Shown piece by piece: positions 1-8,364 of a DNA stretch of 64,000 bases (positions within the stretch are counted from its first letter, which is position 1; each line of letters starts with the position of its first letter). Where the stretch lies: positions 2,604,001-2,668,000 of the forward strand of contig NZ_AP028461.1 of the NCBI RefSeq assembly GCF_033097365.1, in the 5' to 3' direction. Origin of the DNA: Actinoplanes sichuanensis. Lineage in GTDB: Bacteria > Actinomycetota > Actinomycetes > Mycobacteriales > Micromonosporaceae. The translations under genes were made by a program, and so were the position numbers. The notes beneath the pieces are model-generated. The model was not told where the DNA came from, searched no databases, and saw nothing but the letters and a program-made list of their open reading frames with translations.

Positions 1-297
1 CTCCGGCGTCGCGGGCTGGTCGGGTACCTCACCGACCGGCTGCTCGTGGCGCTGATGGGCGGTGCGCCACCAGTCGGTCACCGCGTTGGTCACCGCGCGG
101 TGCACGTAGCCGTACGGGTCGTCGTGCTCGATGTGCCGCCATCGCTGGTAGGCACGTACCAGCACGGACTGCACGATGTCCCGCGCCTGTTCGTGATTGC
201 CGCAGAGCAGCTCCGCATGTGCGATGAGCCGACCCGAACGCTGCGCCACGAAATCGATGAACGTCTCGTCGCTGTGACGGCGGCGTCTGATCTTCAT
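1..297 (-). CDS. ECF RNA polymerase sigma factor, SigE-like, C-terminus missing
   Basis: This encodes the first 99 residues of an extracytoplasmic-function sigma factor, which directs RNA polymerase to a small stress regulon. The window edge removes the C-terminal part. Translation on the minus strand from ATG at 297 gives a basic start (MKIRRRRH), then sigma region 2 with ETFIDFVAQRSGRLIAHAEL and a helix containing HEQARDIVQSVLVRAYQRW, followed by DPYGYVHRAVTNAVTDWWR. This is the usual pattern of the SigE-like (SigE70) ECF group common in Micromonosporaceae and Streptomyces. Region 4 is not in the window. No anti-sigma gene lies downstream within the window. The family call is firm. The regulon is unknown. 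Confidence 0.85.
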   Translation of the reverse strand, partial: MKIRRRRHSDETFIDFVAQRSGRLIAHAELLCGNHEQARDIVQSVLVRAYQRWRHIEHDDPYGYVHRAVTNAVTDWWRTAHQRHEQPVGEVPDQPATPE

Positions 298-358
298 GCT
301 CGGTAGACGAAGTCGGCGGCACAAAGGTTGAGAACCGCCGCTGTTGTACTGTGAGCCG

Positions 359-751
359 ATGTCCGCGCTCCCGCGTCGCCTCGGCCTCCGGCCGCTCGCG
401 ATCGTGGCGACGGCCCTGGCGCTGCTGCTGCTCGCGATGAGCCAGCTCGCCTCGCCGGGCAACGTGAAACGGGCCTTCGGTCCGGCCGTGGACAGCCCGG
501 TCGTCGTTCTGGTGCAGGCGGCCTGCGAGCACCCGCACACCGGTGATCAGACGACGTCGTCCCAGCACCGGCAGGACGACGTCTCGGCTCCGGCGGTGGC
601 GCCGGTGCTGCGCCCGCCCGCCGACACGACCGGCATCCTGCTGCCTGACCTGCGGACCGATCCCGTTCTCGCCGTTGCCGTGACACCGGCTGATGATTCC
701 ACGGCGCTGCCCGCCGCGGACCCGGCCGGCCTGGGCGTCCTGCGTATATAG
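359..751 (+). CDS. Small exported or membrane-anchored protein of unknown function
   Basis: This 130-residue protein has an N-terminal hydrophobic segment after two arginines (about residues 12-27, LAIVATALALLLLAMSQL), so it is a signal peptide or single membrane anchor. The rest is Pro/Ala/Thr-rich and low in complexity, with one cysteine in a CEHPHTGD stretch. I recognise no family. It is divergent from the sigma factor gene (62 bp between starts) and lies 117 bp before the DsbA-like gene, so it may respond to envelope or redox stress, but that is inference. The start at 359 is chosen because the hydrophobic segment follows directly. A TTG at 344 is an alternative. Confidence 0.55.
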   Translation: MSALPRRLGLRPLAIVATALALLLLAMSQLASPGNVKRAFGPAVDSPVVVLVQAACEHPHTGDQTTSSQHRQDDVSAPAVAPVLRPPADTTGILLPDLRTDPVLAVAVTPADDSTALPAADPAGLGVLRI

Positions 752-761
752 CGGTCCTCGC

Positions 762-809
762 CTCCCCTTACGGACAGTTCTTCACCTCTCCCTACGGAGA
801 GTTCCTCGC
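762..809 (+). repeat. Two tandem 24-bp imperfect repeats upstream of the DsbA-like gene
   Basis: Two adjacent 24-bp units at 762-785 and 786-809 agree at about 19 positions. Both contain a TACGGA core followed by AGTTC, and the second can form a short TCTCC/GGAGA hairpin. They lie 60-107 bp before the start at 869 and could be operator sites or chance. Confidence 0.35.
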
Positions 810-868
810 TGCTGCCGCCGTGTCCCGTGCGGTCGTCAGCCGATTCGTCGTTGGAGAAAGGACCTCCC

Positions 869-1573
869 ATGCCGTCGAAAACCACCCACAAGAAAGCCGG
901 CCGAGCCACCCGACAGCTGACCCGGGCGCCGGGCATGAGCACCAACCTGAAGGTGACCCTGAGTGTGCTGGGCGCCGCGCTGGCCGTACTGCTGCTGATC
1001 GTGGCGGTCAACCTGACCGAGCCGAAACCGGCCGGCGCCGTCGAGACGGTCCGTGCCGACAGTCATCGGCTGTCCACGGCCGCCGACGGCAAGGTCACCG
1101 TCGTCGAGTTCCTCGACTTCGAATGCGAGGCCTGCGGCGCCGCCTATCCGGGCGTCGAGAGACTGCGGGCCGAATACGGCGACCGGATCACCTACGTGGT
1201 GCGTTACTTCCCGATCGCGAGCCACCCCAACGCGTTCAATGCGGCGCATGCGGCCGAGGCCGCCGCCCGGCAGGGCAGATTCGAGCAGATGTACGTCAAA
1301 CTCTTCGACAACCAGTCGGGGTGGGGCCACAGCCAGGAGTCGAGGGCGCCGGTCTTCGCCGGATACGCCGCCGAACTCGGGTTGGACATGACGAAGTACA
1401 GCGCGGACGTGACCAGTGCCGAGGTCGCCGAGCGGGTGAAGTCGGACGCCGCCGACGGGGTGGCCCTCGGTGTCCAGGGCACGCCGACGTTCTTCGTCAA
1501 CGGCGAGCGGTTCACCGACCGGCCCTCCTACGAGGCGCTCAAGGCGACCATCGACGCGGAGCTGAACAAGTGA
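869..1573 (+). CDS. Membrane-anchored DsbA-family thiol oxidoreductase
   Basis: This is a 234-residue thioredoxin-fold protein predicted to form or rearrange disulfides in exported proteins. One membrane segment (about residues 28-48) anchors it with the catalytic domain outside. The active site is FECEAC with cysteines 86 and 89, a CxxC variant common in actinobacterial DsbA-like proteins. The cis-proline loop is GTP at residues 204-206, before FFVNG. The ATG at 869 follows GGAGAAAGGA by about six bases. The stop overlaps the GTG of the next gene, a VKOR homologue, in a GTGA arrangement. This is the classic oxidase/re-oxidase pair of actinobacteria that lack DsbB. The two are very likely co-translated partners. 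Confidence 0.9.
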   Translation: MPSKTTHKKAGRATRQLTRAPGMSTNLKVTLSVLGAALAVLLLIVAVNLTEPKPAGAVETVRADSHRLSTAADGKVTVVEFLDFECEACGAAYPGVERLRAEYGDRITYVVRYFPIASHPNAFNAAHAAEAAARQGRFEQMYVKLFDNQSGWGHSQESRAPVFAGYAAELGLDMTKYSADVTSAEVAERVKSDAADGVALGVQGTPTFFVNGERFTDRPSYEALKATIDAELNK

Positions 1574-2169
1574 CCGAAGTCGATCGTCCGGTGCTCACCG
1601 ATCGGCTGATCGGCTGGATCCTCACCGTCGGCGGGCTGGTCGGTGCGCTCGCCGCGTTCGTGCTGATGGTCGAGAAGGTGGCGCTGCTCAAGGACCCGTC
1701 CTACGTCCCGAGCTGCTCGATCAACCCGATCCTGTCCTGCGGCTCGGTGATGACGACCGCGCAGGCCGAGGTGTTCGGCTTCCCGAACCCGCTGATCGGC
1801 GTGGCCGCCTTCCCGGTGGTCGCGGCGACCGGGGTGGCGGTGCTGGCCGGGGCTCGGCTGCCGCGTTGGTGGTGGCTGGCGCTGCAGGCCGGCGCGCTGT
1901 TCGGGGTGGTCTTCGTGCACTGGCTGTTCGTGCAGAGCCTCTACCGGATCGGGGCGCTCTGCCCGTACTGCATGGTGGTCTGGATCGTCATGATCTTGAT
2001 CTTCTCGTATCTGACCCTGCACAACGCCGAACGGGGGCATCTGCCGGCACCACGCCGGATCACCCGGGCGCTGCTGATGGTGCACAGCACCGTGCCGCTG
2101 GTCTGGCTGTTGATCCTCACCGCGCTGATCGGGGTCAGGTTCGCCGACTACTGGCGCACGCTGCTCTGA
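1570..2169 (+). CDS. Vitamin K epoxide reductase (VKOR) family membrane oxidoreductase
   Basis: This 199-residue integral membrane protein is predicted to re-oxidise the DsbA-like partner encoded just upstream and to pass electrons to menaquinone. About five hydrophobic segments are visible. The family cysteines are present: a loop pair at residues 49 and 57 (CSINPILSC) and the quinone-proximal CPYC at 131-134. The serine/threonine and Asn-Pro-rich region after the loop is also typical. The start is GTG at 1570, overlapping the dsbA-like stop. The gene has no attached thioredoxin domain, so it depends on a separate partner, which the upstream gene supplies. Confidence 0.9.
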   Translation: MTEVDRPVLTDRLIGWILTVGGLVGALAAFVLMVEKVALLKDPSYVPSCSINPILSCGSVMTTAQAEVFGFPNPLIGVAAFPVVAATGVAVLAGARLPRWWWLALQAGALFGVVFVHWLFVQSLYRIGALCPYCMVVWIVMILIFSYLTLHNAERGHLPAPRRITRALLMVHSTVPLVWLLILTALIGVRFADYWRTLL

Positions 2170-2347
2170 TCTCCTGGGTGGATTCCTGGCGGCGGTCTGC
2201 CCGGCAAGGCGATCGGCGGCACGGTCTCCTGGACCTGCCGGGAGCGGTGACCCGCAGCGCCGGCCGGCATTCCATGACGGGGTGTCGGCCGGCCGCCGCA
2301 ACCGAGACGGAACCCGGTCTGCAACCCGCCCTGCCTAGCTTGGGCGG

Positions 2348-3055
2348 GTGTTCGTGTTCGGGGACGACGGCCCGCGTAGGCGGCTGGGGCTGCCGGGGGT
2401 GCTGGTGCTGCTGCTCGTGGCGGCCGGGGTGCTCGCGGCGGTCTGGTGGGATCCGACCCCGCCGTCGCCGGCCGCCGTGCCGATCCCGGCGCCTCGCGGC
2501 GACATCTCCACCGCCGAGAGCCGGGAAGAGGACGAGAGGTTCCGCAGTAGCCAGGGCTGCGACGTCGGCATATTGATCCACATCGCGGGGGACGTGCCGG
2601 CGGGTCCGGAGCAGGTCCTGAGGTTGGAGCGGCAGAGTCGCGCGGACACCTGCACGGATGCGATCGCCGATGATCCGCGGCGGGTGCGGCTCTCGCCGCC
2701 GGACGGTTGGGACAGCCAGGCGGTGGAGATCCACGCCGCGATGGACCGCGTCCTCTGCCCGCCCACCACCGAATGCCGGCACCACGAACCGAACAAGCAG
2801 CCGAAGCTCACCGACGCCGATCTGGCCGCGGTGCGGCAGGCGCTGATCGACATCGGTCGCCCCGAGGCGGAGGTCCGGCCCGTGCAGTACGGCGACGGCG
2901 GCCCGGGGCGGACCGTGATGTACGGGATCCCACTGGGACATGACGCTTGCGCGGTCTCCTACGCGACCATCGGCCTGCATCCGGGCCGGCTCGGCGCCGT
3001 CGGCGTCCTGACCAGCGGCCGATGTCTGCGCCCGGCCGAAGAGAAGCCGGACTGA
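2348..3055 (+). CDS. Single-pass membrane or exported protein, unknown function
   Basis: This 235-residue protein has a basic start (GPRRRLGLPG), one hydrophobic segment at about residues 15-34 and a Pro-rich spacer. The extracytoplasmic domain of about 190 residues contains six cysteines (CDVG, DTCTD, LCPP, ECRHH, DACAV, GRCL), suggesting disulfides. That fits its place after the DsbA/VKOR pair. I do not recognise the family. The C-terminal part (HDACAVSYATIGLHPGRLGAVGVLTSGRC) reads like an exported domain with a final disulfide. The start is GTG at 2348. No strong ribosome binding site is visible, and the gap to the VKOR gene is 178 bp. Confidence 0.55.
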   Translation: MFVFGDDGPRRRLGLPGVLVLLLVAAGVLAAVWWDPTPPSPAAVPIPAPRGDISTAESREEDERFRSSQGCDVGILIHIAGDVPAGPEQVLRLERQSRADTCTDAIADDPRRVRLSPPDGWDSQAVEIHAAMDRVLCPPTTECRHHEPNKQPKLTDADLAAVRQALIDIGRPEAEVRPVQYGDGGPGRTVMYGIPLGHDACAVSYATIGLHPGRLGAVGVLTSGRCLRPAEEKPD

Positions 3056-3155
3056 CATTCATGCCCGTCGCCGCCGGCGCGGCAACGGTGGACGCCGTGG
3101 ACGGCTGGATGAGGCGGGTCGTTACGGTGATGGGCCGTACAGAAGGAGGCGTTCG

Positions 3156-3503
3156 GTGGTCGACGGTTGCATGGTGACGGTGTGTCGTGACTGTTGCTGT
3201 GGCAGCCGGACCAAACATCCGGCGGTCGATCATGATGCGCAGCTCGGAGATCTGCGGGCGGCGCTGGAGCCGGACCATCGGGTGCGGACCAGTCTGTGCC
3301 TGGATGTGTGCTCGCAGTCGAACGTGATGGTGGTGCAGCCCAGCCCGGCCGCCCGGCGGCAGGGTGCGCGGCCGGTCTGGTTCGGGCTGGTCCTGGACGA
3401 CGCGGTGGTCGACGATCTGGTGGCCTGGATCCGGGCCGGTGGGCCGGGTGTGGCCGGGCTGCCGGCGGTGCTGGAGCTCTCCGTGGTCGCACCGCCCGCG
3501 TAG
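3156..3503 (+). CDS. Small cysteine-rich protein resembling (2Fe-2S) ferredoxin-like domains
   Basis: This 115-residue soluble protein has a CRDCCCG cluster near residues 10-16 and a second CLDVCSQSN motif about 33 residues later, followed by VMVVQPSPAARR. The pattern resembles the small thioredoxin-fold (2Fe-2S) ferredoxin-like proteins of actinobacteria, where four cysteines bind the cluster. The exact spacing here is unusual because of the triple cysteine. The GTG at 3156 is preceded by AGGAGG with six-base spacing, a strong site. No redox partner is adjacent apart from the disulfide genes 1 kb upstream. The cluster assignment is an inference from the cysteines. Confidence 0.5.
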   Translation: MVDGCMVTVCRDCCCGSRTKHPAVDHDAQLGDLRAALEPDHRVRTSLCLDVCSQSNVMVVQPSPAARRQGARPVWFGLVLDDAVVDDLVAWIRAGGPGVAGLPAVLELSVVAPPA

Positions 3504-3522
3504 ACCACTGCCGACGCACTGC

Positions 3523-3792
3523 TCACGATCCGGCGGTCTGCGATTCCGCGGGCTCGGGTTCGAAGGTGAAGTAGACCGACAGCACGTAGGGCTCGGGCTC
3601 GTCGTGCATCCGGTTCCAGGACACGTCCACCACGAAGATCTGCTGCTGGGCGATCCACCGCTGGGCCTTGCCGAACACCTCCGCGGCGGTGGTGGCGGAG
3701 AACAGACGGCGGGCCATCGCGTGGACCTGACCGTCCTCGTCTGCGGAGTCGTCGAAGCCGGCCGGGACATCGAGGCGGTAGTCGGCGGTCAT
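3523..3792 (-). CDS. Small conserved-looking protein of unknown function
   Basis: This 89-residue acidic soluble protein starts at ATG 3792 (MTADYRLDVPAGFDDSADEDG). It contains a central amphipathic helix (MARRLFSATTAAEVFGKAQRWIAQQ) and a C-terminal strand-rich part (IFVVDVSWNRMHDEPEPYVLSVYFTFE). No signal peptide, membrane segment or known motif is seen. A longer reading to 3819 is possible but adds only an arginine-rich tail. It is convergent with the cysteine-rich gene ending at 3503, leaving 19 bp between them. Codon bias supports coding. Confidence 0.55.
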   Translation of the reverse strand: MTADYRLDVPAGFDDSADEDGQVHAMARRLFSATTAAEVFGKAQRWIAQQQIFVVDVSWNRMHDEPEPYVLSVYFTFEPEPAESQTAGS

Positions 3793-4013
3793 GCCCAGCA
3801 GACTCGCAGACCGACGCAAACCCGGTGCGGGTCGAGCGTGAGCCGCGCCTCACGCCGACCCTTGTTCGGCAGGGTTCGTCGCTGACGTCGACCAGCCGGT
3901 ACCGGGTTCACCTACTGGGCGGATCGGTTGCGCCCCTCCCGCTGTCGTTTCACGAGGGTCATCGATTGGGCATCGGTGGTGCGGACCCGAATTAGCATCC
4001 GTTCGTCGGACCG

Positions 4014-5138
4014 GTGGCGACCACGAAGATCGATTCGCTCCTACATCATGGCCCGGTGACGGCGGAGCAGGACCCGGAGGCGGGGGCGTGGCGGGGACGC
4101 TTGATCGTTGCGCTGCTCTGCATCCTGGTCGGCGGTGGCGCGGCAACCGCAGCATGGCTGGAGTATCAGGCCGGCCTGGTGTCGATCTATCAGCCACCGG
4201 GGGGCGTCAGCCGGGTCGGCGGGATCCAGGCGTGGGTGCCGTCGGAGGCCTTCACCGTCGAGACCGATCTGCGTATCGTCGAATCCGGCGTAGCGGCCGC
4301 TCCGTTCGTCTTCACCGTCACCCTGTCGGCGCCCGGCATGCTGCAGGCGCCGCCCCGGATCGCGGTCCGGTTCATGGCGCCGCTCCAGGTCACGATCTCC
4401 TCGCCGGTCGCGAGCAGCGGCTCCCGGCGCCCGGCGGTGGACTGGTTCGACTTGCGATCGGTGCCTGGTAAGGGGCAGTTGCTGGTCGTCGGGGAGCCGG
4501 GGCGGACGATGCCGGTGACGGCGGGCCTGCCCGATGTCGGGCAGGTGAGCCGTGAATACGCCGCCAAACCATGGTTCACGTTCGACGGCAAGCGACTCGT
4601 CGTTCGGATCGCCGGCTGGTTCGTCAACGGTGTGGCCCGTTCCGAGCAGAAGGCACGAACGACGTACGGCCTGCCCGCGGAACTACCGGCCGGAGTCAAC
4701 GCGGCCCTGGCCGAGCCGGGTACGGTCGCAGCGCTGGCGGCCCGCTGGCCGGCGACCGTAGACGAGAGCGCCACGACCGTCCTGCCGACCGGGTCGTCGT
4801 TGGAGATGCTGTACCGGGTGCCGGATGACGGAACCTCCGGTCTCAGCAACCGCATCCCGGCAGACGCACGCGTCGACTACGTCGCGCCGAGCACCACCGA
4901 TCCGGACATCCTGAAGTGGAGCGCGGCTCCGTCCACGGAAGGACTGCTGGTCCGTCTCAGTTATGTCAGCCGATCGGCGGAGCAGTCCGGGCAGTCGCGT
5001 GTCTTCCTTGCCGGTGCCGGCCTCGGCTTCGCCCTGTCGGTGTTCCTGCTGGCTTTCGAGATAGGACCGTGGCGCCCGATGTACGAGCACTGGCTGTCCG
5101 CCTACCGGGAGGCCCATGCGAAGGCGAGCCGCCGATGA
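4014..5138 (+). CDS. Two-TM exported-domain protein, partner of degenerate metallophosphoesterase
   Basis: This 374-residue protein has an N-terminal membrane segment (about residues 29-46), a 280-residue extracytoplasmic region rich in strands and prolines, and a second membrane segment near the C-terminus (about 330-348), followed by a basic tail. I recognise no family. Its stop overlaps the ATG of the next gene (ATGA), so the two are translationally coupled and probably work together in the envelope. The start is uncertain: GTG 4014 gives the longest frame, while GTG 4056 (VTAEQDPEAG) looks more natural. Neither has a clear ribosome binding site. Confidence 0.6.
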   Translation: MATTKIDSLLHHGPVTAEQDPEAGAWRGRLIVALLCILVGGGAATAAWLEYQAGLVSIYQPPGGVSRVGGIQAWVPSEAFTVETDLRIVESGVAAAPFVFTVTLSAPGMLQAPPRIAVRFMAPLQVTISSPVASSGSRRPAVDWFDLRSVPGKGQLLVVGEPGRTMPVTAGLPDVGQVSREYAAKPWFTFDGKRLVVRIAGWFVNGVARSEQKARTTYGLPAELPAGVNAALAEPGTVAALAARWPATVDESATTVLPTGSSLEMLYRVPDDGTSGLSNRIPADARVDYVAPSTTDPDILKWSAAPSTEGLLVRLSYVSRSAEQSGQSRVFLAGAGLGFALSVFLLAFEIGPWRPMYEHWLSAYREAHAKASRR

Positions 5139-6607
5139 CGGAGCAACCCTTCCGTGCCCTGGCCGGCGTCGTCGTCTGGCTGCAACGACTGCCGTCCCGG
5201 ATCCCGCGCCACTGGTCACGACGGATCGGCACCGCCGTCGCCGCGGTGGCCGTGGCCTGGACCGGCGTGACCGTCGGACTGCTGTTGTTCTCCAACGCCG
5301 AGACCACGGTCGGCCCGGTGCAGGTGCAGGTCTCGGCCCGCCTGGCGCTGAGCGGGGAGACGGAACTGCGGGTGCCGTTGTTCGGCTCGGTCCGGGTCGA
5401 CACTCACGACGCCCCGGTGCGCCTCCAGGCCACGATCATAAACGTGGATACCGAAGCGGCGGCGGACCTCATCGCGGACCCGGCCAAGCTCGATCAGTTC
5501 ACCGACGACTTCCTCAATGATCTCGCGGCCACGATCGCGCGACTCGCTCTCCGGGCGCTCGGCATCTCGATACTCGGCGGTCTGGTGGCGAGCGCACTGG
5601 TCTTCCGCAACATACGGCGGATCGCGGCCGGCGGTCTTCTCAGTCTGGTCTCCATCGGCATGGTCAGTGCCCTGACCGCGTTCACCTTCCGGCCGGGCGC
5701 CCTGGCGTCACCGCAGTATTCGGGCCTGCTGGAGAACGCGCCGAAGGTGATCGGCGACGCCCGGCAGGTCGCGGCCGGCTACAACGACTTCGGCAGCGGT
5801 CTCGTCGATCTGCTCTTCGACGCGAACGCCGCATACAAGCAGCTCACCGTCCTTCCCGACCTGGCGACCGCACCCGGTGACACGGCCGTCATCCACGTCA
5901 GCGACTTACGGTCCAATCCGCTCGCCTGGTCGGTCGTCACTCAGCTCGCGAAACGCAAGAACGTGGCGGCGGTCCTCGACACCGGCGACGCCACCTCGCT
6001 CGGCAACACACTGGAGAACCGGCTGCTCACCACCGAGGTCACCCGGCTCGGGGTGCCCTACCTATATGTCCGCGGCGACCAGGACTCTGCAGCCACCGTC
6101 GCCGCTCTGACGCGTACAGCGAACGCACATGTCCTCGACGGCGACGTCGTCGAGGTGGGCCCGCTGCGCGTCGCCGGAATTTCCAGCACACAGCGCAGCG
6201 TGACCACCACGGTGGCACTCAGCGCCGCTGATCGTGCCGCTGTCGAGGCCGCATCCCGGAACCTGAACGGTCGGATCGTCGACTACAACCTCACCCATGC
6301 CGTCCCGGTGAACGTGGTCATGATGCACGAGCCGGAAGGCGCCGCCGAGATCGGGAAGAGCACTCCGCTGGTGCTGACCGGCTTCCGTTCCGGCCGCGCT
6401 GTCACCGCCCTCGACGATGACACGATCACCATGCAGCAGGGCCGCAGCGGCGACGGTGGTGTGCTTCACCAGAACGCGCCCGGCCAGCACTTCGCCATGT
6501 CGGTCCTCTACTTCACGCCGCAAGGCCGGCTGCGGGCCTACGACGACCTGGTCGCGTACGGCCCGGATCTGGCCCGCATCGAGGTGGAGCGACACCTGAC
6601 CCGCTGA
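5135..6607 (+). CDS. Membrane-anchored metallophosphoesterase homologue with degenerate active site
   Basis: This 490-residue protein has membrane segments at about residues 33-53, 142-160 and 164-183, then a calcineurin-like phosphoesterase fold from about residue 248. The scaffold is recognisable: strand plus SDLRSNPLAW, LDTGD at 281-285, PYLYVRGDQDS at 308-318 and VVMMHEP near 395-400. Family members carry DxH and GNHD at the first and third of these sites. Here they read D-L-R (257-259) and G-D-Q-D (314-317), so a metal-ligand histidine, the bridging asparagine and the catalytic histidine are replaced. Loss of hydrolysis is likely. The leucine of DLR is a TTA codon, rare in such genomes. 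The start overlaps the previous stop. Confidence 0.75.
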   Translation: MTEQPFRALAGVVVWLQRLPSRIPRHWSRRIGTAVAAVAVAWTGVTVGLLLFSNAETTVGPVQVQVSARLALSGETELRVPLFGSVRVDTHDAPVRLQATIINVDTEAAADLIADPAKLDQFTDDFLNDLAATIARLALRALGISILGGLVASALVFRNIRRIAAGGLLSLVSIGMVSALTAFTFRPGALASPQYSGLLENAPKVIGDARQVAAGYNDFGSGLVDLLFDANAAYKQLTVLPDLATAPGDTAVIHVSDLRSNPLAWSVVTQLAKRKNVAAVLDTGDATSLGNTLENRLLTTEVTRLGVPYLYVRGDQDSAATVAALTRTANAHVLDGDVVEVGPLRVAGISSTQRSVTTTVALSAADRAAVEAASRNLNGRIVDYNLTHAVPVNVVMMHEPEGAAEIGKSTPLVLTGFRSGRAVTALDDDTITMQQGRSGDGGVLHQNAPGQHFAMSVLYFTPQGRLRAYDDLVAYGPDLARIEVERHLTR

Positions 6608-6750
6608 TCCGCGTGCGGCGCGCTCCATCTTCTCGCGGCGGCCTTACCAGAGACGGTGGTGTGAGCTGGGCGTCACAGCCGCCACCCACAGCAAACCCAA
6701 AGACCGTCTGTCATTATCGTCGCATCGACGATAAATAGGAGGCGTTCCCC

Positions 6751-7131
6751 GTGAGCGAGTGGACTGGCACCGATGTCTGGGTCCTGCGCACCCTGAAAGG
6801 CACCCACCGTGACAACCGTGCGCCGTTGGCCGACCTGATCGGCATCGGCGACTTCATCGAACGGGCCGTCTTCGAGGAGTTCGAGTTCACCCGCGGGATG
6901 GGCAACCTGGTCGCCGCCGGGGTGGCCGAATTCGGCGACGGCGAATACTGGCTGACCGAGACCGGCCGGCGACTCGCCGAACGGCGCACCGACCGCCTCC
7001 TCGCGGGCCTGCGCAGACTCGGACCCCCTGACGGCACCCCGCTCGTGCTGGAGCCCGGTGAGTTCGACCGAGCCGAACAGGCCTACCGCGGCGCGATGGC
7101 CGCCCACCTCCAGGGGAAGGCGAACAGGTGA
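6751..7131 (+). CDS. Small soluble protein with winged-helix-like pattern, unknown function
   Basis: This 126-residue protein starts at GTG 6751, with AGGAGG 7-8 bases upstream (6738-6743), a very strong site. The N-terminal part (DVWVLRTLKGTHRDNRAPLADLIGIGDFIERAVFEEFEFTRGMGNLVAAGVAEFGDGEYWLTETGRRL) has the helix-helix-wing arrangement of small winged-helix proteins, including a final TETGRRLAERR like the LTEAGR of MarR/PadR-type regulators. No signal or membrane segment is present. It stands alone between the phosphoesterase operon and a gene-poor stretch. A DNA-binding role is possible but unproven. Confidence 0.6.
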   Translation: MSEWTGTDVWVLRTLKGTHRDNRAPLADLIGIGDFIERAVFEEFEFTRGMGNLVAAGVAEFGDGEYWLTETGRRLAERRTDRLLAGLRRLGPPDGTPLVLEPGEFDRAEQAYRGAMAAHLQGKANR

Positions 7132-7434
7132 AGACCGGGTCGCCGCACCGACGGCCGTTGACGGTTCGCTCGCTTTTGGGATGGACATCCAGTTCATCTC
7201 GTTCCCGATGGAGGTGCCGGGACGGCGCGGCCGCGGTTTCGGCGCGACCGAGGTGGACCGCCCATCCCAGCCGCGTCGCGTCGAACCGCCGGTCGCGCAA
7301 CATCGGATCGGCGCCCCTAATCGCCCACCCGATACCCGCTGGTGACGCACGTCACCCGCCCTGATCGCCGGGATCGCGGGCGAGGTGGCTCCGGGCCTTG
7401 CGGGGTGAAGGGCGCGGCTCCGTACCCTAGCTCG
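7132..7434. other. Gene-poor stretch, nothing supported
   Basis: About 300 bp without a convincing gene. A 54-codon open frame from ATG 7182 has an oddly arginine/proline-rich tail and no ribosome binding site, so it is not called. No repeat or strong hairpin was noticed. Confidence 0.4.
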
Positions 7435-7710
7435 ATGATCAACTATGAGGTGGTGGCGACGCGTGAGGGCCGGTGGTGGGCGCTTACGGTGTCCGGACTC
7501 AGATTCGGCCACACCCAGGCCCGGCGACTGTCCGAGGCCGACGAGATGGCCCGTGACTTGATCGCCATTCAGACGGACGCCGCCGAGGATTCGTTCACCA
7601 TCACGCTGCGGGTTGAACCGGGGCGGTTGAACACCGACGGCAAGACGTGGCGGACCCTCCACGTCCGGCATGCGGTGACCGGTCCGGACTACGCCACGGC
7701 ACGTAGCTGA
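7435..7710 (+). CDS. HicB-like small protein
   Basis: This 91-residue protein begins MINYEVVATREGRWWALTVSG and continues with TQARRLSEADEMARDLIA. This is the partial RNase H-fold pattern of HicB-type proteins (strand, GxWW, strand, then a helix with ARDLIA). HicB proteins are usually antitoxins to the HicA RNase, but no HicA-like gene is adjacent. Solitary copies of this type are frequent in actinobacteria and may have other roles. The start is ATG 7435. The frame is open further upstream to 7408, which adds a proline-containing leader with no motif. Confidence 0.6.
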   Translation: MINYEVVATREGRWWALTVSGLRFGHTQARRLSEADEMARDLIAIQTDAAEDSFTITLRVEPGRLNTDGKTWRTLHVRHAVTGPDYATARS

Positions 7711-7739
7711 TCGCCCGACGCGGCTGAGTCCTGGTCGGG

Positions 7740-8340
7740 GCCGTCGAGGTGGCCGACATGTACGGTTTCGGCGCTCGCGTCTGGAAGCTGACCTGGTCGA
7801 CGTCGCGAATGAGCCTGCCCCTGGAGACCGAAGCGAGCTGCTGGCACTGTCCCTGGCCGCGGCCGAACGCCTCGGTGACCGAGCAGTGATCGCCCGAATG
7901 CACCACGGGATCGGCATGGCCGACCGGTGTACCGAGGAATCTCGAGTCAGCGATGGATCGTTGCCGGCGCAGCCTGGCGGTCGGTGAGGCACTCGATGAC
8001 GGGCTCGCCGAGGCCCGGCGCGTGCTCGACATCGCCGATGAGCTCGGCGACCCGCGAAGCCGCTCATCCGCCCTGGAGGTGATCGGCGTCCACCAGCTCC
8101 GGCACGGCGACCCGGACGCTGCCATCGCCTCTCTGCGGGAATCGGCCGAACTGATCGAGGAGTTCGGTCACGAGCTCGGCGAGTCGACCTCGGGCATGGA
8201 GTATCTGGGGGAGGCATACCTGGCGGCCGGTGACGCTCGGGCAGCGCGACGGTTCTGACTGCAGGCACTGGGCATCGCCGCCCGGGTGGACGCGTGGCGG
8301 GCCCGAGAGGTACGTCGCCGACCGGCATCACCGTCGAGGA
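7740..8340 (+). pseudogene. Decayed TPR-type regulator fragment
   Basis: Translations in this stretch read like helical repeats of the SARP/AfsR or LuxR-TPR regulators but are split by frame changes and stops. At about 7836-7925, one frame gives ELLALSLAAAERLGDRAVIA and a MHHGIGMAD tail. At 7953-8258 another gives LAEARRVLDIADELGDPRSR, HGDPDAAIASLRESAELIEE and GEAYLAAGDARAARRF. An in-frame TGA at 8256 is followed by LQALGIAARVDAWRARE, which looks like the continuation of the last repeat. No complete start, DNA-binding or ATPase part remains. I read it as the eroded 3' part of a larger gene. Confidence 0.45.
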
Positions 8341-8364
8341 GGCGGCCCGGCACACGACCGAGCG

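Noticed and set aside
7182..7346. 54-codon frame starting MDIQFISFPMEVPG
   Set aside because: There is no ribosome binding site, and the tail is Arg/Pro-rich in a way typical of random frames in GC-rich DNA.
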